Shown: positions 35,949 through 44,800 of the stretch, in pieces | Position numbering within the stretch: the stretch's first letter is position 1 | How the letters are laid out: every line of letters starts with the position of its first letter | Source: Bryobacterales bacterium | Lineage (GTDB): Bacteria > Acidobacteriota > Terriglobia > Bryobacterales > Bryobacteraceae | NCBI GenBank assembly: GCA_020852175.1 | Contig: JADZBH010000060.1 | Span: forward strand, 1-53,559 | Reading direction: 5' to 3' | Length of the DNA stretch: 53,559 nt | Made by a program: the position numbers and the translations under genes | The notes under the pieces: model-generated | Told to the model about the DNA's origin: nothing | Databases searched by the model: none | The model's input: only the letters and a program-made list of their open reading frames with translations

Positions 35949-36021
35949 GGGAGTCCCGAACAGTGTATCGCTTGTCGGCGGAGGCGGGACTGATGGAGAA
36001 TGGAGGCGAGCCATTCCGGAC

Positions 36022-36612
36022 ATGACCCAGCCTCTTTCCGGCGAACCAGACCCCAGCGCCAGCCGCCCGGCGCCGCGCGAGCCTTCGCGCGGCCTGGTGA
36101 GCACGACCATCGCGGGCGTGCGCGACTTGATGCTGTCGGTGGTCATCGCGATCCTCGTGATCCTGTTCCTGTATCAACCCGTGAAAGTGGAAGGCACCTC
36201 GATGATGCCTTCGCTCGAGGACCAGGAGCGCATCTTCATCAACAAGTTCGTCTATCGGTTCGGGATGGGGAGCGTGGAGCGGGGCGACATGGTGGTGTTC
36301 TGGTATCCGGGAGACCCGTCGAAGAGCTATATCAAGCGGGTGATCGGCCTGCCCGGCGACCGTGTGGAGATTCGCGAGGGCGAGGTATTCCTGAACGGCG
36401 AGGCGTTGCACGAGGATTATGTCCCGGATTACTACCGCGACCGGCAATCGTCGCCGGAGTTAGTCGTGCCGCCGGAACATTACTATGTTCTGGGCGACCA
36501 TCGAAGCTCATCCAACGACAGCCGTTCCTGGGGGCCCGTGCACCGGCGTCATATTTACGGAAAGGCCGTGTTCGTGTACTGGCCGCTGGACAAGCTGGGC
36601 TTGATTCACTAA
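36022..36612 (+). CDS. lepB: Signal peptidase I
   Basis: 196 aa from the ATG at 36022. One membrane segment (LMLSVVIAILVILFLYQPV, about 36-54) is followed by the catalytic serine S60 in EGTSMMPSL, the box B/C part ERGDMVVFWYPGDPS, the general base K105 in YIKRVIGLPGD, and the box E motif LGDHRSSSNDSRSWG. It cleaves Sec and Tat signal peptides at the outer face of the inner membrane. The N-terminus is proline-rich and poorly conserved. It is divergent from the SMP-30 gene. Confidence 0.93.
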   Translation: MTQPLSGEPDPSASRPAPREPSRGLVSTTIAGVRDLMLSVVIAILVILFLYQPVKVEGTSMMPSLEDQERIFINKFVYRFGMGSVERGDMVVFWYPGDPSKSYIKRVIGLPGDRVEIREGEVFLNGEALHEDYVPDYYRDRQSSPELVVPPEHYYVLGDHRSSSNDSRSWGPVHRRHIYGKAVFVYWPLDKLGLIH

Positions 36613-36624
36613 GCGCGAGGCCTG

Positions 36625-36831
36625 TCAGCGGCGAAAGAGCCACACAAGCAGGGAGAGCGCGGCGCTGAGCAGCACGCAGGTGGCGATGGGGAAATAGACG
36701 GTGGAGTTCCGGCCGCGGTAGACGATGTCGCCCGGCAGCCGGCCCAGCGGGAAGCCGAGTTTGTCCATGGCGATGACGAGAAGGCCGAGCAGGATGAGCC
36801 CGGCCCCCGCGTAGATGAGCATTCGGCCCAC
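36625..36831 (-). CDS. DUF2905 small membrane protein
   Basis: 68 aa with two membrane helices (LIYAGAGLILLGLLVIAM and FPIATCVLLSAALSLLVWLF) around the diagnostic loop LGRLPGDIVYRGRNSTVYFP. The family is widespread and uncharacterised. It begins 4 bp after the stop of the xylose-isomerase-like gene on the same strand, so it is probably co-transcribed. It is convergent with lepB. Confidence 0.85.
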   Translation of the reverse strand: MGRMLIYAGAGLILLGLLVIAMDKLGFPLGRLPGDIVYRGRNSTVYFPIATCVLLSAALSLLVWLFRR

Positions 36832-36835
36832 GGCG

Positions 36836-38071
36836 TCAAACGGAGTAGACGCGGCCGCGGTGGGCGCCCACCAGGATCTGGAACAGACGGTGCGCGATCA
36901 GTTCGTGCAGCGTTAGCAACTCCTTGTTGGCGGCTACCAGGCTGGCTACGTCGCGCGGATCACCGCCGCCGCCGGACTTGAGGGCATCGGTGGCCTCGCG
37001 AATGACGGCGTCCTCCATGGCTTCGCCAGCCATCTCCCACAACGTGATGAAGCGATCGACGGCGGTGGTGAAGCTGACGGCGAAAACGCCCCAGTTGGAG
37101 GTGGTGCGCGGCGGCTTGTAATCGAGGTTGAACGGGCCGTTATAGCCGTGGCTGCGCAGCAGCACCAGGACGTTCAGCCAGTCCAGCGGGTTCACCAGGC
37201 CCACGGCGATATCGACGTCGTGCTTCAGCCGGTAGCCGTCGTTGATGTCGAAGTGGAAGAGCTTCTTGCACATCAGCGCGCGGGCCAGCGCGGCGCGCGG
37301 GGCGGCGCCCCACATCAGTTCGTGCAGGTATTCCGGATTCAGGCCCACCATGTCGGGATGTTTGAGCAGGCCGGAGAAAATGAAGGCCAGCATGGCGTCC
37401 GAGGTGGGCAGAAGGATTTCAGCCTGGGGCTCGAAGGGTTTGGCCTCCAGGCAGTGTTTCATCGTGGGGCGGCCCTTGGCCTTGGCCGCGGCGATGTCGG
37501 CTTCGCAGGCGGCGTTCAAGCCGTCGGCGAACCATCGCAGCGTCTGCGTCTCCTCGATGGCGCCTTGAACCTGATAGCCGAGCGAACCGGGCCAGTAGAC
37601 GACATACCTGGCTCCCAGCTCGTGGCCGATGTGGACGGTATTGGCCAGGCGCGTAGCCGCGTAGGCGCGGATCTCGGGGGCTTCGGCGGCCGGACTGGCG
37701 GCCCAAACGGCATGGTGGAACGTCTCCGTGGTGACCATGGAGCAGGCCAGACCGTTGGCCTGAAGCGATTTGCCAATGGCGGCGACAATGCCGTCCTGCC
37801 GTGCCGTGCCGATGGCATCGGTGGGAATCACGTCGGTGTCATGCGTGGTCCAGTGGGCGATGCCGATTTTTGCGTACTGCTCGATGACCGTCTCGAAGCT
37901 GACCGGTGTGCGCGTGGGGGCGTGGAAGAGCGCGTTGCCTTCATAGGCGGCGGCCCACTGTGGGCCCGTGATGAAATACTTGCGGCGCTGAGCGGGCGTA
38001 TATGCGCCGCCGCAGGCGGCAAGCAGGCGTTCGACCAATGACTGCTGCTGGGAAACGGGGATGGGTGCCAT
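36836..38071 (-). CDS. Xylose isomerase-like sugar isomerase
   Basis: 411 aa from the ATG at 38071. TIM-barrel aldose-ketose isomerase with the XylA active-site set: the HDTDVIP block (catalytic His/Asp), the metal-binding EAKPFEPQAEILLPTSDAML block, and FHFDINDG with the second metal aspartates. The short class I length and the KPxEP/HFDIND signatures fit xylose isomerase, though the N-terminal loop differs from well-studied enzymes, so another aldose such as L-rhamnose or glucose is possible. Cytoplasmic, needs Mg/Mn/Co. DUF2905 follows in the same operon. Confidence 0.82.
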   Translation of the reverse strand: MAPIPVSQQQSLVERLLAACGGAYTPAQRRKYFITGPQWAAAYEGNALFHAPTRTPVSFETVIEQYAKIGIAHWTTHDTDVIPTDAIGTARQDGIVAAIGKSLQANGLACSMVTTETFHHAVWAASPAAEAPEIRAYAATRLANTVHIGHELGARYVVYWPGSLGYQVQGAIEETQTLRWFADGLNAACEADIAAAKAKGRPTMKHCLEAKPFEPQAEILLPTSDAMLAFIFSGLLKHPDMVGLNPEYLHELMWGAAPRAALARALMCKKLFHFDINDGYRLKHDVDIAVGLVNPLDWLNVLVLLRSHGYNGPFNLDYKPPRTTSNWGVFAVSFTTAVDRFITLWEMAGEAMEDAVIREATDALKSGGGGDPRDVASLVAANKELLTLHELIAHRLFQILVGAHRGRVYSV

Positions 38072-38135
38072 ATGGGGATAGTGTACATGCGGGTGCGCGG
38101 AACGCGCCGCCCTGCGCGTAGGTAATCTGATAGGC

Positions 38136-38633
38136 ATGGTTTCCAAAGACGCCCTGTGCCTTCACATGCGGTACGCCCAGTGGGCGGCCGGGCGGGTTCT
38201 GACGGCCGCCGAGGGCTTAACGGCAGCGGAACTCGCGCACGATTTCCAGACGAGCGAGAAGAACGTGGCCGGAACCCTCGCGCATGTGTTCGCCGCCGAC
38301 CGTGTCTGGTGGCATCGCGTCCGGGCGGCTCCGCTGGAGAAGTTCATCGATCCAGAGAAGGACTTCCGGCTGGAGACTCTCCGCGCGGAGTGGCCCTCGC
38401 TGCTCCGCCAGTGGGAGGAGTTCCTGGCCGCGCAGGACGAAGCCGCGCTCGCGGGCAAGATCGAGTACAAAGACCTGAAGGGGAACTCGCATACGACGCC
38501 GTTATGGCAAATTGTGCTCCACGTGGTGAATCACGGAACGCACCACAGAGGGCAGGTGTCGGGCATGATCCGCGCGCTGGGGCATGTACCGCCGCCGCTG
38601 GATCTGATCGCCTTTTACCGCGCGATGGCGTGA
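38136..38633 (+). CDS. DinB-family protein, cytoplasmic
   Basis: 165 aa without a signal peptide. DinB bundle with three candidate metal-binding histidines: GTLAHVFAADRVWWHRV near 50-63 and VVNHGTHHRGQVSGMIRALG near 130-150, the latter being the H-x3-H box typical of the family. Probably a metal-dependent transferase-like protein of unknown substrate. Followed 53 bp later by the beta-lactamase-like gene in the same direction. Confidence 0.85.
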   Translation: MVSKDALCLHMRYAQWAAGRVLTAAEGLTAAELAHDFQTSEKNVAGTLAHVFAADRVWWHRVRAAPLEKFIDPEKDFRLETLRAEWPSLLRQWEEFLAAQDEAALAGKIEYKDLKGNSHTTPLWQIVLHVVNHGTHHRGQVSGMIRALGHVPPPLDLIAFYRAMA

Positions 38634-38686
38634 GGCGCGTTCATAGTGTGGGATGGGGCCGCTCGGGGCGCGGTTACACTCAATCC

Positions 38687-39604
38687 ATGCGCGCTTTACT
38701 TCTGCTCCTGCTGGCCGCCACTTCATGTTCGGTGTACGGCTGGGCTCAACTGACGCCCCAACGGGCCGCGGCGCTCGACGCGCGGATTCGAGGCCGGGCG
38801 GGCGGCTTTCCAGGGCATGTGTCCCTCTATGCGAAGAATCTGGGGACGGGCGCGGAATATGGCTTGCACCCGGACGAGCGCGTGCGGACGGCATCGACGA
38901 TCAAACTGCCCATCCTGTGCGCGCTGCACGATCAGGTGGCGCAGGGCAAGGTGCGGTGGGACGAGGAGCTGAGCCTCACCGAAACCGATCGCGTCTCGGG
39001 TTCCGGCGTGTTGCAGGAGTTCAGCGAAGGGGCCAGGGTGCGCGTGCGCGACGCGGCTAACCTGATGATCGTGGTCAGCGACAATACGGCGACGAACCTG
39101 GTGCTGGGACGGATCACGGCCGATGCCGTGAACGCTTACCTGGAGAAGATCGGGCTCACCGCGACGAAGTCGCTGCGGAAAGTGCGCGGGGATGGAGCGA
39201 AGTTGAAGGCGGCGCAGGGATATGCGAAGGAGGGGCTGCTGCAGGAGTACCAGCGGTTTGGTTTGGGCGTGTCCACGCCGCGCGAGATGGTGCGTCTGCT
39301 GGAGATGATCGAGGACGGACAGATCGTTTCGGCGGCGGATTCCCGGGCTATTTCAGATGTGTTGCACCGGCAGCGGTACAAGGACGGAATCGGACGGCGG
39401 CTGCCGGAAGAGTGGGTCTATTCGAAGTCGGGCGCGCTGGATGCGCTGCGCTCCGACGTGGGACTGGTGAAAACGCCCCGGGGAACCATCGCGCTGGCCC
39501 TGACGGTGGACGGGATGCCAGGCGTGGATTACGGTCCTGACAACACGGGGTTGAAGCTGCTGTCGGACCTGGCGGGGATTCTGGTGGAGGAATTGGCGCG
39601 TTAG
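38687..39604 (+). CDS. Class A beta-lactamase-like serine hydrolase, exported
   Basis: 305 aa from the ATG at 38687. Signal peptide MRALLLLLLAATSCSVYGWA. Active-site motifs: S70-T-I-K73 (the SxxK box), S131-D-N133 (SDN) and K247-S-G249 (KTG-like). The omega-loop E-x-x-L-N motif with the deacylating glutamate is not evident between 160 and 200, so the protein may be a penicillin-binding or slow-turnover relative rather than an efficient lactamase. It acts in the periplasm. The family resemblance is strong; drug resistance cannot be claimed from sequence. Confidence 0.82.
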   Translation: MRALLLLLLAATSCSVYGWAQLTPQRAAALDARIRGRAGGFPGHVSLYAKNLGTGAEYGLHPDERVRTASTIKLPILCALHDQVAQGKVRWDEELSLTETDRVSGSGVLQEFSEGARVRVRDAANLMIVVSDNTATNLVLGRITADAVNAYLEKIGLTATKSLRKVRGDGAKLKAAQGYAKEGLLQEYQRFGLGVSTPREMVRLLEMIEDGQIVSAADSRAISDVLHRQRYKDGIGRRLPEEWVYSKSGALDALRSDVGLVKTPRGTIALALTVDGMPGVDYGPDNTGLKLLSDLAGILVEELAR

Positions 39605-39698
39605 CGCGGAAAACCGGGGCGGGGAAGCCTCGCAGGCGAAAGGCCGCGCGATGAGGCCGCGCTGGGGCCGCCAGGGAGCGATGCTACGATAAAGGCGC

Positions 39699-40478
39699 AT
39701 GGCATCCTCGCCTTCGCCTCCGGCTTTGGACGAATTGGGCAATCGCCGCTTTTCGTTTTATCCGCCGATCGTCAACATTGAACACAACGAGTGGGAGATG
39801 CGGCGGGGCGCCTGGAGCGAGGTGCTGGTTCACAACCCGAAGATGGACCTCGAGTTGTGGATCCCGAGGGCGTGGCTGGGCGAGATCTCGAAGATCGACG
39901 AGCCGGTGATGATCGTGGGCTTGCGCAGGGAGATCGAGTACAGCGGCGGAACGGTATTTCCGCACACGCGGCGCGTGTTGCAGATGCCCAAGGGGAACGC
40001 GGCCGCGCCCGCCCCGTCGAACGAGGTGCCGCGCGCGCCGACCACGCGGGAGCACATGCGCCTGGAGACAAGCGCGGAATCGTCCATCGGCAAGTTGATC
40101 GCGGCGGTTCTGGCCGGTGGAATTCTGCTGGCCGCGATCTTCGTGGTCGTGTCGCGCTTCAAGGAAAGCGGCGGTTCGGTGGAGTACAGGCCGGTGGTGC
40201 AGGCCGACCTGGGCTTCACGGCGGCGACGGACTACTTCGACGTGGTCCGCGTGCTGGGAAAGCCGGATAAGGACCGCTGGAGGAGCGAAACAGGCGAGCG
40301 GCAGTACCGCGCGCTGACCTTCACCAAGGCCGGCTATACCGTGATTCTGATGGGAGCCGAACGGAACAATGCACACTACATCGGTACGAAGGATCTGAAC
40401 TGGAAGACGATTCACGCGGTTGAGTTGCCGGGCGGGCGGAACACGGAACCGATGCTGCGAAGCCTGGGGAAATTCTAG
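39699..40478 (+). CDS. Single-pass membrane protein of unknown function
   Basis: 259 aa. The N-terminal soluble part (NRRFSFYPPIVNIEHNEWEM, VLVHNPKMDLELWIPRAW) is followed by a linker, one membrane helix near 129-152 (LIAAVLAGGILLAAIFVVV) and a C-terminal domain (DYFDVVRVLGKPDKDRWRSE, QYRALTFTKAGYTVILMG) that faintly recalls BamE/SmpA-type folds. No catalytic motif. The TAG stop (40476-40478) is just before a small inverted repeat shared with the convergent zinc-ribbon gene. Confidence 0.62.
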   Translation: MASSPSPPALDELGNRRFSFYPPIVNIEHNEWEMRRGAWSEVLVHNPKMDLELWIPRAWLGEISKIDEPVMIVGLRREIEYSGGTVFPHTRRVLQMPKGNAAAPAPSNEVPRAPTTREHMRLETSAESSIGKLIAAVLAGGILLAAIFVVVSRFKESGGSVEYRPVVQADLGFTAATDYFDVVRVLGKPDKDRWRSETGERQYRALTFTKAGYTVILMGAERNNAHYIGTKDLNWKTIHAVELPGGRNTEPMLRSLGKF

Positions 40479-40479
40479 T

Positions 40480-40498
40480 CTAGCCAGCGTCAGGCTAG
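40480..40498. terminator. Short inverted repeat between convergent genes
   Basis: CTAGCC (40480-40485)/GGCTAG (40493-40498) with a 7-nt loop. The right arm covers the stop codon of the zinc-ribbon gene. Too short to be certain as a terminator. Confidence 0.3.
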
Positions 40499-41274
40499 GT
40501 CATGTCGACGCGTTTGCCTGCGCCGGACGGAGCGGCGGCGTGGCCGGGGCCGGTGGCGGTGTCGAAGGCGATGGCGGGGTTGTAGTAAAGGATGCGGCGG
40601 CAGTTTTCGCAGAAGTTGATGGAATCGCCGCGGCGGACCTCCTGCATCAATTGGGGGCGCAGTTCCAACTGGCAGGCGTTGCAACGGCCGGCGGCGGCTT
40701 CGGCGACGGCGATGGCCGTGCGTTTGCGAATGCGCTCATAGGCGGTGTAGAGGGGGGCGGGGACCTCCTTCAGCACCTCGGCGCGTTGGGCGGCCAGTTC
40801 CTTCAGCTTGGCCATGTCGGCCAGGCCGCGCTTGCGCGCATCGGCCTTTTCCGCTTCCACGGCGGTCTTTTGCTGGGCCAGCACCGCTTCGGCAGCCTTG
40901 ACGTTGGCTTCGAGCGCTTCGGTTTGTTCCATCAGCGCGAGGATGCGATCCTCGCACTTGGAGATGGACTCTTCGCAGAAGGTGATCTCGTGTTGGAAGG
41001 CCCGGTACTGTTCGTTCGTCTTCGCGGACATCATCTGATCGCGCAGCTTGGAAATTTTCTGCTGATGCGTCTGGATGTCGGCGTCCTGGGAGCGGCGGTC
41101 TTTCTGGTTGGCGGCCAGCACGGCGCGGTCGCTTTCCAGGTTGCGCAGTCCGGTTTCCAACTGCTTTTCGATGGCGGCGATGTGTTTGGGAAGGGCCGCG
41201 AGCTCCTTTTCGAGTTCGCTCCTTTGCAGATCGATGCGCTGCAACTGGAGCGTATTCTCGATGTCGCGGTTCAT
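40495..41274 (-). CDS. C4-type zinc-ribbon coiled-coil protein (CdsZ/FlgZ/DUF164 type)
   Basis: 259 aa from the ATG at 41274. Residues about 1-175 form a long coiled coil (LQRSELEKELAALPKHIAAI, EAEKADARKRGLADMAKL). A C-terminal zinc ribbon follows with two cysteine pairs, C-x2-C in GRCNACQLELRP and C-x2-C in INFCENCRRILYY. This is the bacterial zinc-ribbon domain family that includes Helicobacter HP0958. Likely a cytoplasmic RNA- or protein-binding adaptor; the partner is unknown here. Confidence 0.85.
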   Translation of the reverse strand: MNRDIENTLQLQRIDLQRSELEKELAALPKHIAAIEKQLETGLRNLESDRAVLAANQKDRRSQDADIQTHQQKISKLRDQMMSAKTNEQYRAFQHEITFCEESISKCEDRILALMEQTEALEANVKAAEAVLAQQKTAVEAEKADARKRGLADMAKLKELAAQRAEVLKEVPAPLYTAYERIRKRTAIAVAEAAAGRCNACQLELRPQLMQEVRRGDSINFCENCRRILYYNPAIAFDTATGPGHAAAPSGAGKRVDMT

Positions 41275-41315
41275 CGTTGTCAGTGTACCATGCGGGCTAT
41301 TGGCGGCCCTACGGT

Positions 41316-42071
41316 TCACATAAGCCGCGAGCGGCGCCGCCACCGGCCCACGGCGAACAAAACCGAAGCGCCACAGCCGAACAGGAGCGCGGTCGAGGGC
41401 TCCGGGATGGTGACCTCTTCGAAATAGGCGCCGGGAATGATGTTGCCGTTGAGGTCGCGGATCTCCCGGAAGCTCAGTTCACCTCGGGCGACGGCTTCGA
41501 AATACGCGTCGGTTTCAAACGTTCCGGGGGGAAGCGGCACATGGATCATGGTCCTGATAAACAGGCGCATGGGAACATTGAATTGGAAAGGAATCGTGAT
41601 GGGTTGTGGATCGGTGCTATTGGGGAGAGCGATGGATGAGTCAAGCAGTTGCACCCCTGGGACGTTGGAAAGCCAGCGATCGTATTCCGCACTGGCAAAG
41701 CCAGCCAGTTCGCCCTGGCCCACGCCGCCTCTTACTGTGAAGAAGACCTCCGCCTCCGCGAATAAGAGCGCCGAGCCCAGGAGGCTAAAGGGCTGCGGGT
41801 GGAAGATTGTCCCACCGTTCTGCTCCTCCTTAATGTAGTTGGTGCCGGCAATCATGAGATAGCTAAGGGCCCAGAGCGAAACCGAGTCCGATTGAACCCA
41901 GGCCGATGCAGATGCATTGTTGTGATGAACTGTCAGCACCGGCTCCGACTCATCAAACGGATTCAAGTCCAGAACCGAAAGAGATACATCGGACACGGTG
42001 AAGGTTCGCGCTAAAGCCGGAAAAGAATTCAGGCACAGCGCCAGAATGGCGATTCCTCCGAAACGTACCAT
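41316..42071 (-). CDS. PEP-CTERM sorted exported protein
   Basis: 251 aa from the ATG at 42071, favoured by GGAAGGG upstream (an ATG at 42086 is possible). Signal peptide (GIAILALCLNSFPALA). The C-terminus carries the PEP-CTERM sorting signal: IPEPSTALLFGCGASVLFAV then RWRRRSR. The middle is beta-rich with no recognised domain. PEP-CTERM proteins are cut by exosortase and exported in EPS-producing bacteria. No exosortase gene is in the window. Confidence 0.85.
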   Translation of the reverse strand: MVRFGGIAILALCLNSFPALARTFTVSDVSLSVLDLNPFDESEPVLTVHHNNASASAWVQSDSVSLWALSYLMIAGTNYIKEEQNGGTIFHPQPFSLLGSALLFAEAEVFFTVRGGVGQGELAGFASAEYDRWLSNVPGVQLLDSSIALPNSTDPQPITIPFQFNVPMRLFIRTMIHVPLPPGTFETDAYFEAVARGELSFREIRDLNGNIIPGAYFEEVTIPEPSTALLFGCGASVLFAVGRWRRRSRLM

Positions 42072-42185
42072 GACTCGCCCTTCCATTTCCCGGTAAGAAT
42101 ACGGCACCCTGTGACTGGAGCGTAGTTCCATTTCTTTTGAATAAGTACCAGTACTGAGTAGGAAATCAGGCGAGAAGTGTAAGAA

Positions 42186-43775
42186 TTACGACGTTCGCAC
42201 GCGGCCGCGCAGCCGCCGCAGCGGACCGGCCAAAGCATTGGATGCCATGGCCAGTTCGGGCACCTTGAGCGTGCGAGTCACCAGGTAGAACACCGAGACG
42301 CCGGCCGGAATGCAGATGCCCAGCGAGATCAGCGAGGACATGCGGCCCGCGCCGAACCGGTACTCGATGAGCGTGTTCAGCAGGAAGACGGCGACGCCCA
42401 TGGCCAGGGCGGCCACGCTCATGCGTCCGGTGGAGCTGGCCAGGTGGCGTCCATAGATGCCGCCGATGCGGTTGCGCAGCATCCAGAACAGGACGGTGAA
42501 GTTGAACAGGGCCACGGCCGAGGTGGACAGGGCCAGCCCGGCGTGGCCGAGCGAGGTGTAACGCAACGCTCCCCAGGCCACGCCGAAATTGATGGCGATG
42601 GAGGCCAGGCTGACGTACATGGGCGTGCGGGAGTCCTTCAACGCATAGAAGGCCTGCGTAACCACCTTCAAAGCCGCATAGGCAGCCAGTCCGAAGGCAT
42701 AGCAGGCCAGCGCAAGCGCGGTTTGGCGCGTATCGTAGGAATCGAAGAGTCCGCCTTGATAGATGGCGGCGACAATCGAGCGGCCCAGCACGATCAGGCC
42801 GATGGAGCTGGGAACCGTCAGCAGGAATACGAAGCCGATGGAGCGGGCGACGGTTTGCCGGAAGTCTTCGTGGTCGCCGCTGGCGATGGAGCGTGAGATG
42901 GCGGGCAGGGTAGCGCTGGCGATGGCCACGCCGAACAGCCCAAGCGGGAATTGCATGAAGCGGAACGCCCAGCCGAGCCAGCTCACCGGACCGTTGAGGC
43001 CGCGGATGGGGTCGGCGATGGAGCTGGCGAAGTTGGTGTTCACCAGTACGTTGATCTGGACCGCCGCCGAGCCCAGAATGGCGGGTCCCATCATGCGCAT
43101 GATGTGGCGCAGACCGGGGTCGCTGAAGTCGATGGCCAGGCGTAAGTGGAAGCCCTGGCGCAGCACGGAAGGAATCTGCCAGAAGTACTGCAACGCGCCG
43201 CCGAGCACCACGCCCCAGGCCATGCCTTCGATCTTGGTGAGGTGCAGTGCCGGGCCTAGCACGAAGCCGAGCAGCAGTCCAAAGCTGACCGAGCCGAGGT
43301 TGAACATCGTGGAGGCCAGGGCCGGCACGCCGAACTGGTTGCAGGCATTCAGCATCCCCATGGACTGCGCGGCCAGGGCCACCAGCAGGAGGAAGGGAAA
43401 CATGATGCGCGTGAGTTGAATGGCCAGTTCGCGCTTGCCCGGCACGAGCGCGTAGCCGCTGGCGAACAGGTCCACCAACTGCGGGGCCAGGGCGACGCCG
43501 GCGATGCACAGCGCTCCGATGACGATGAGAATGGCCGTCATCACCAGGCTGGCCAGCCGCTGCGCCTCCTGCTTGCCGCGGTTGGCCAGGTATTCGGTGA
43601 ACAGCGGCACGAAGGCGGAGGAGAGAGCGCCTTCGGCGAACAGGTCGCGGGTAAGGTTGGGCAGTCGGAAGCCCAGGCCGAACGCGTCGAAATCCATGCT
43701 GGCGCCGAACAGGCGGGCAAGCAGAATTTCACGCACCAGTCCGGTGACGCGGCTGCTGGCCACGGCGGCCGACAT
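42186..43775 (-). CDS. murJ: Lipid II flippase MurJ
   Basis: 529 aa from the ATG at 43775. About 14 membrane helices with MurJ family blocks: SRVTGLVREILLARLFGAS at the start, DAFGLGFRLPNLTRDLFAEG, ALSSAFVPLFTEYLA, and repeated helices through to the end. It flips lipid II across the inner membrane for peptidoglycan synthesis. The conserved frame extends upstream of 43775 (SGANTDRVVRSAGI precedes the ATG) without any ATG, GTG or TTG before a stop at 43896-43898, so the annotated N-terminus is probably short by one part-helix; CTG codons at 43838 or 43871 are candidates. Confidence 0.88.
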   Translation of the reverse strand: MSAAVASSRVTGLVREILLARLFGASMDFDAFGLGFRLPNLTRDLFAEGALSSAFVPLFTEYLANRGKQEAQRLASLVMTAILIVIGALCIAGVALAPQLVDLFASGYALVPGKRELAIQLTRIMFPFLLLVALAAQSMGMLNACNQFGVPALASTMFNLGSVSFGLLLGFVLGPALHLTKIEGMAWGVVLGGALQYFWQIPSVLRQGFHLRLAIDFSDPGLRHIMRMMGPAILGSAAVQINVLVNTNFASSIADPIRGLNGPVSWLGWAFRFMQFPLGLFGVAIASATLPAISRSIASGDHEDFRQTVARSIGFVFLLTVPSSIGLIVLGRSIVAAIYQGGLFDSYDTRQTALALACYAFGLAAYAALKVVTQAFYALKDSRTPMYVSLASIAINFGVAWGALRYTSLGHAGLALSTSAVALFNFTVLFWMLRNRIGGIYGRHLASSTGRMSVAALAMGVAVFLLNTLIEYRFGAGRMSSLISLGICIPAGVSVFYLVTRTLKVPELAMASNALAGPLRRLRGRVRTS

Positions 43776-43937
43776 GATGCCGGCAGAGCGGACGACACGG
43801 TCGGTATTGGCACCGGACTGATGGACTGCGGTGTTCAGGGAAGCGGCTCCAAACGGCGGGCCTGGCGCCAGCGGAGGCGCGTGGCCGTCATTCAGTCAGT
43901 GTAAAGGGTTTGACGCGCGGCGGTTGCGGGAAAGCGG

Positions 43938-44705
43938 CTAGACGGCCGTGTTGCCGCCGTCGATGGTGAAGCACTGGCCTGTGACGTAGCTGGCTTCCTC
44001 GGAGGCCAGGTAGAGGGCGATGCCCGCGATCTCCTCCGGGCGACCGATGCGCGGAATGGGCTGCGAACGCTCCAGTTCGGCGACATAGGCCGGATTGTTC
44101 CAGAAGTGTTCGGAGAAATCCGTCCGAATCAGACCGGGGCAGATGGCGTTCACGCGGACGTTGTGCGCGCCGAACTCCATGGCCCACACGCGCGTCATCA
44201 TGATGAGCCCGGCTTTGGTGAAGCTATAGACAAGGCCGCCGCGCTGCGGTCGGAGCCCGGCGATGGAAGCGATGTTGATGATAGAGCCACCCGCGCCGCG
44301 CGCGATCATCGACGGAACGACGAGGCGGACCAGGCGCAAAGGGGCCAGGACGTTCAACTCGGTTGTCTTCAGAAAAGCTTCGTCGGTGACTTCGAGCGCG
44401 GGGCCTTGGCCAATGTTGGTGGCCGAATTGTTCACCAGGATGTCGATGGGACCGAGTTGGGCCGTGGTTTCCGAAACCAGTCGTTCGAGTTCGTCCTTGC
44501 GCCCGGCGTGGCACGCCAGCGCTAGGGTGCGTCCGGGAAGGCTGGCGAACTCGGCGGCGGTGCGCTGCAAGAGTTCGAGCTTCCGGCTGGCGATGACGAC
44601 GTTGGCGCCCGCCGCGGCCAACCGGTGCGCGATGGCTTTACCGATACCGCGCCCGCCTCCGGTGACCAGGGCGACCTTACCGGAGAGAGGGAGGGAGGAG
44701 AACAT
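43938..44705 (-). CDS. Short-chain dehydrogenase/reductase (SDR)
   Basis: 255 aa classical SDR. The NAD(P) site is [16 protein letters not shown] (T15-G-x3-G-x-G) with arginine after the second strand (SRKLEL) suggesting NADPH. The structural motif is NNSA instead of NNAG. Catalytic S147, Y160 and K164 lie in IASIAG and VYSFTKAG, and the C-terminal part [11 protein letters not shown] is complete. Cytoplasmic oxidoreductase, substrate unknown. A sigma70-like promoter lies 66-93 bp upstream of the ATG, just past the end of the AT-rich cassette. Confidence 0.9.
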   Translation of the reverse strand: MFSSLPLSGKVALVTGGGRGIGKAIAHRLAAAGANVVIASRKLELLQRTAAEFASLPGRTLALACHAGRKDELERLVSETTAQLGPIDILVNNSATNIGQGPALEVTDEAFLKTTELNVLAPLRLVRLVVPSMIARGAGGSIINIASIAGLRPQRGGLVYSFTKAGLIMMTRVWAMEFGAHNVRVNAICPGLIRTDFSEHFWNNPAYVAELERSQPIPRIGRPEEIAGIALYLASEEASYVTGQCFTIDGGNTAV

Positions 44706-44770
44706 ACGGGAGACGATGGTATCGCAGCGGAGGATGGGGTTGGGAGGTCGGGGCGCACGAACAACTTCCG

Positions 44771-44798
44771 ATAATATACATTATGTTATCGCTGTTAA
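44771..44798 (-). promoter_or_regulatory. Sigma70-type promoter for the SDR gene
   Basis: On the minus strand, TTAACA (44793-44798), 16-bp spacer, TATTAT (44771-44776). It overlaps an inverted repeat CGATAA/TTATCG (44769-44791) lying at the edge of the AT-rich island. Confidence 0.45.
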
Positions 44799-44800
44799 TA

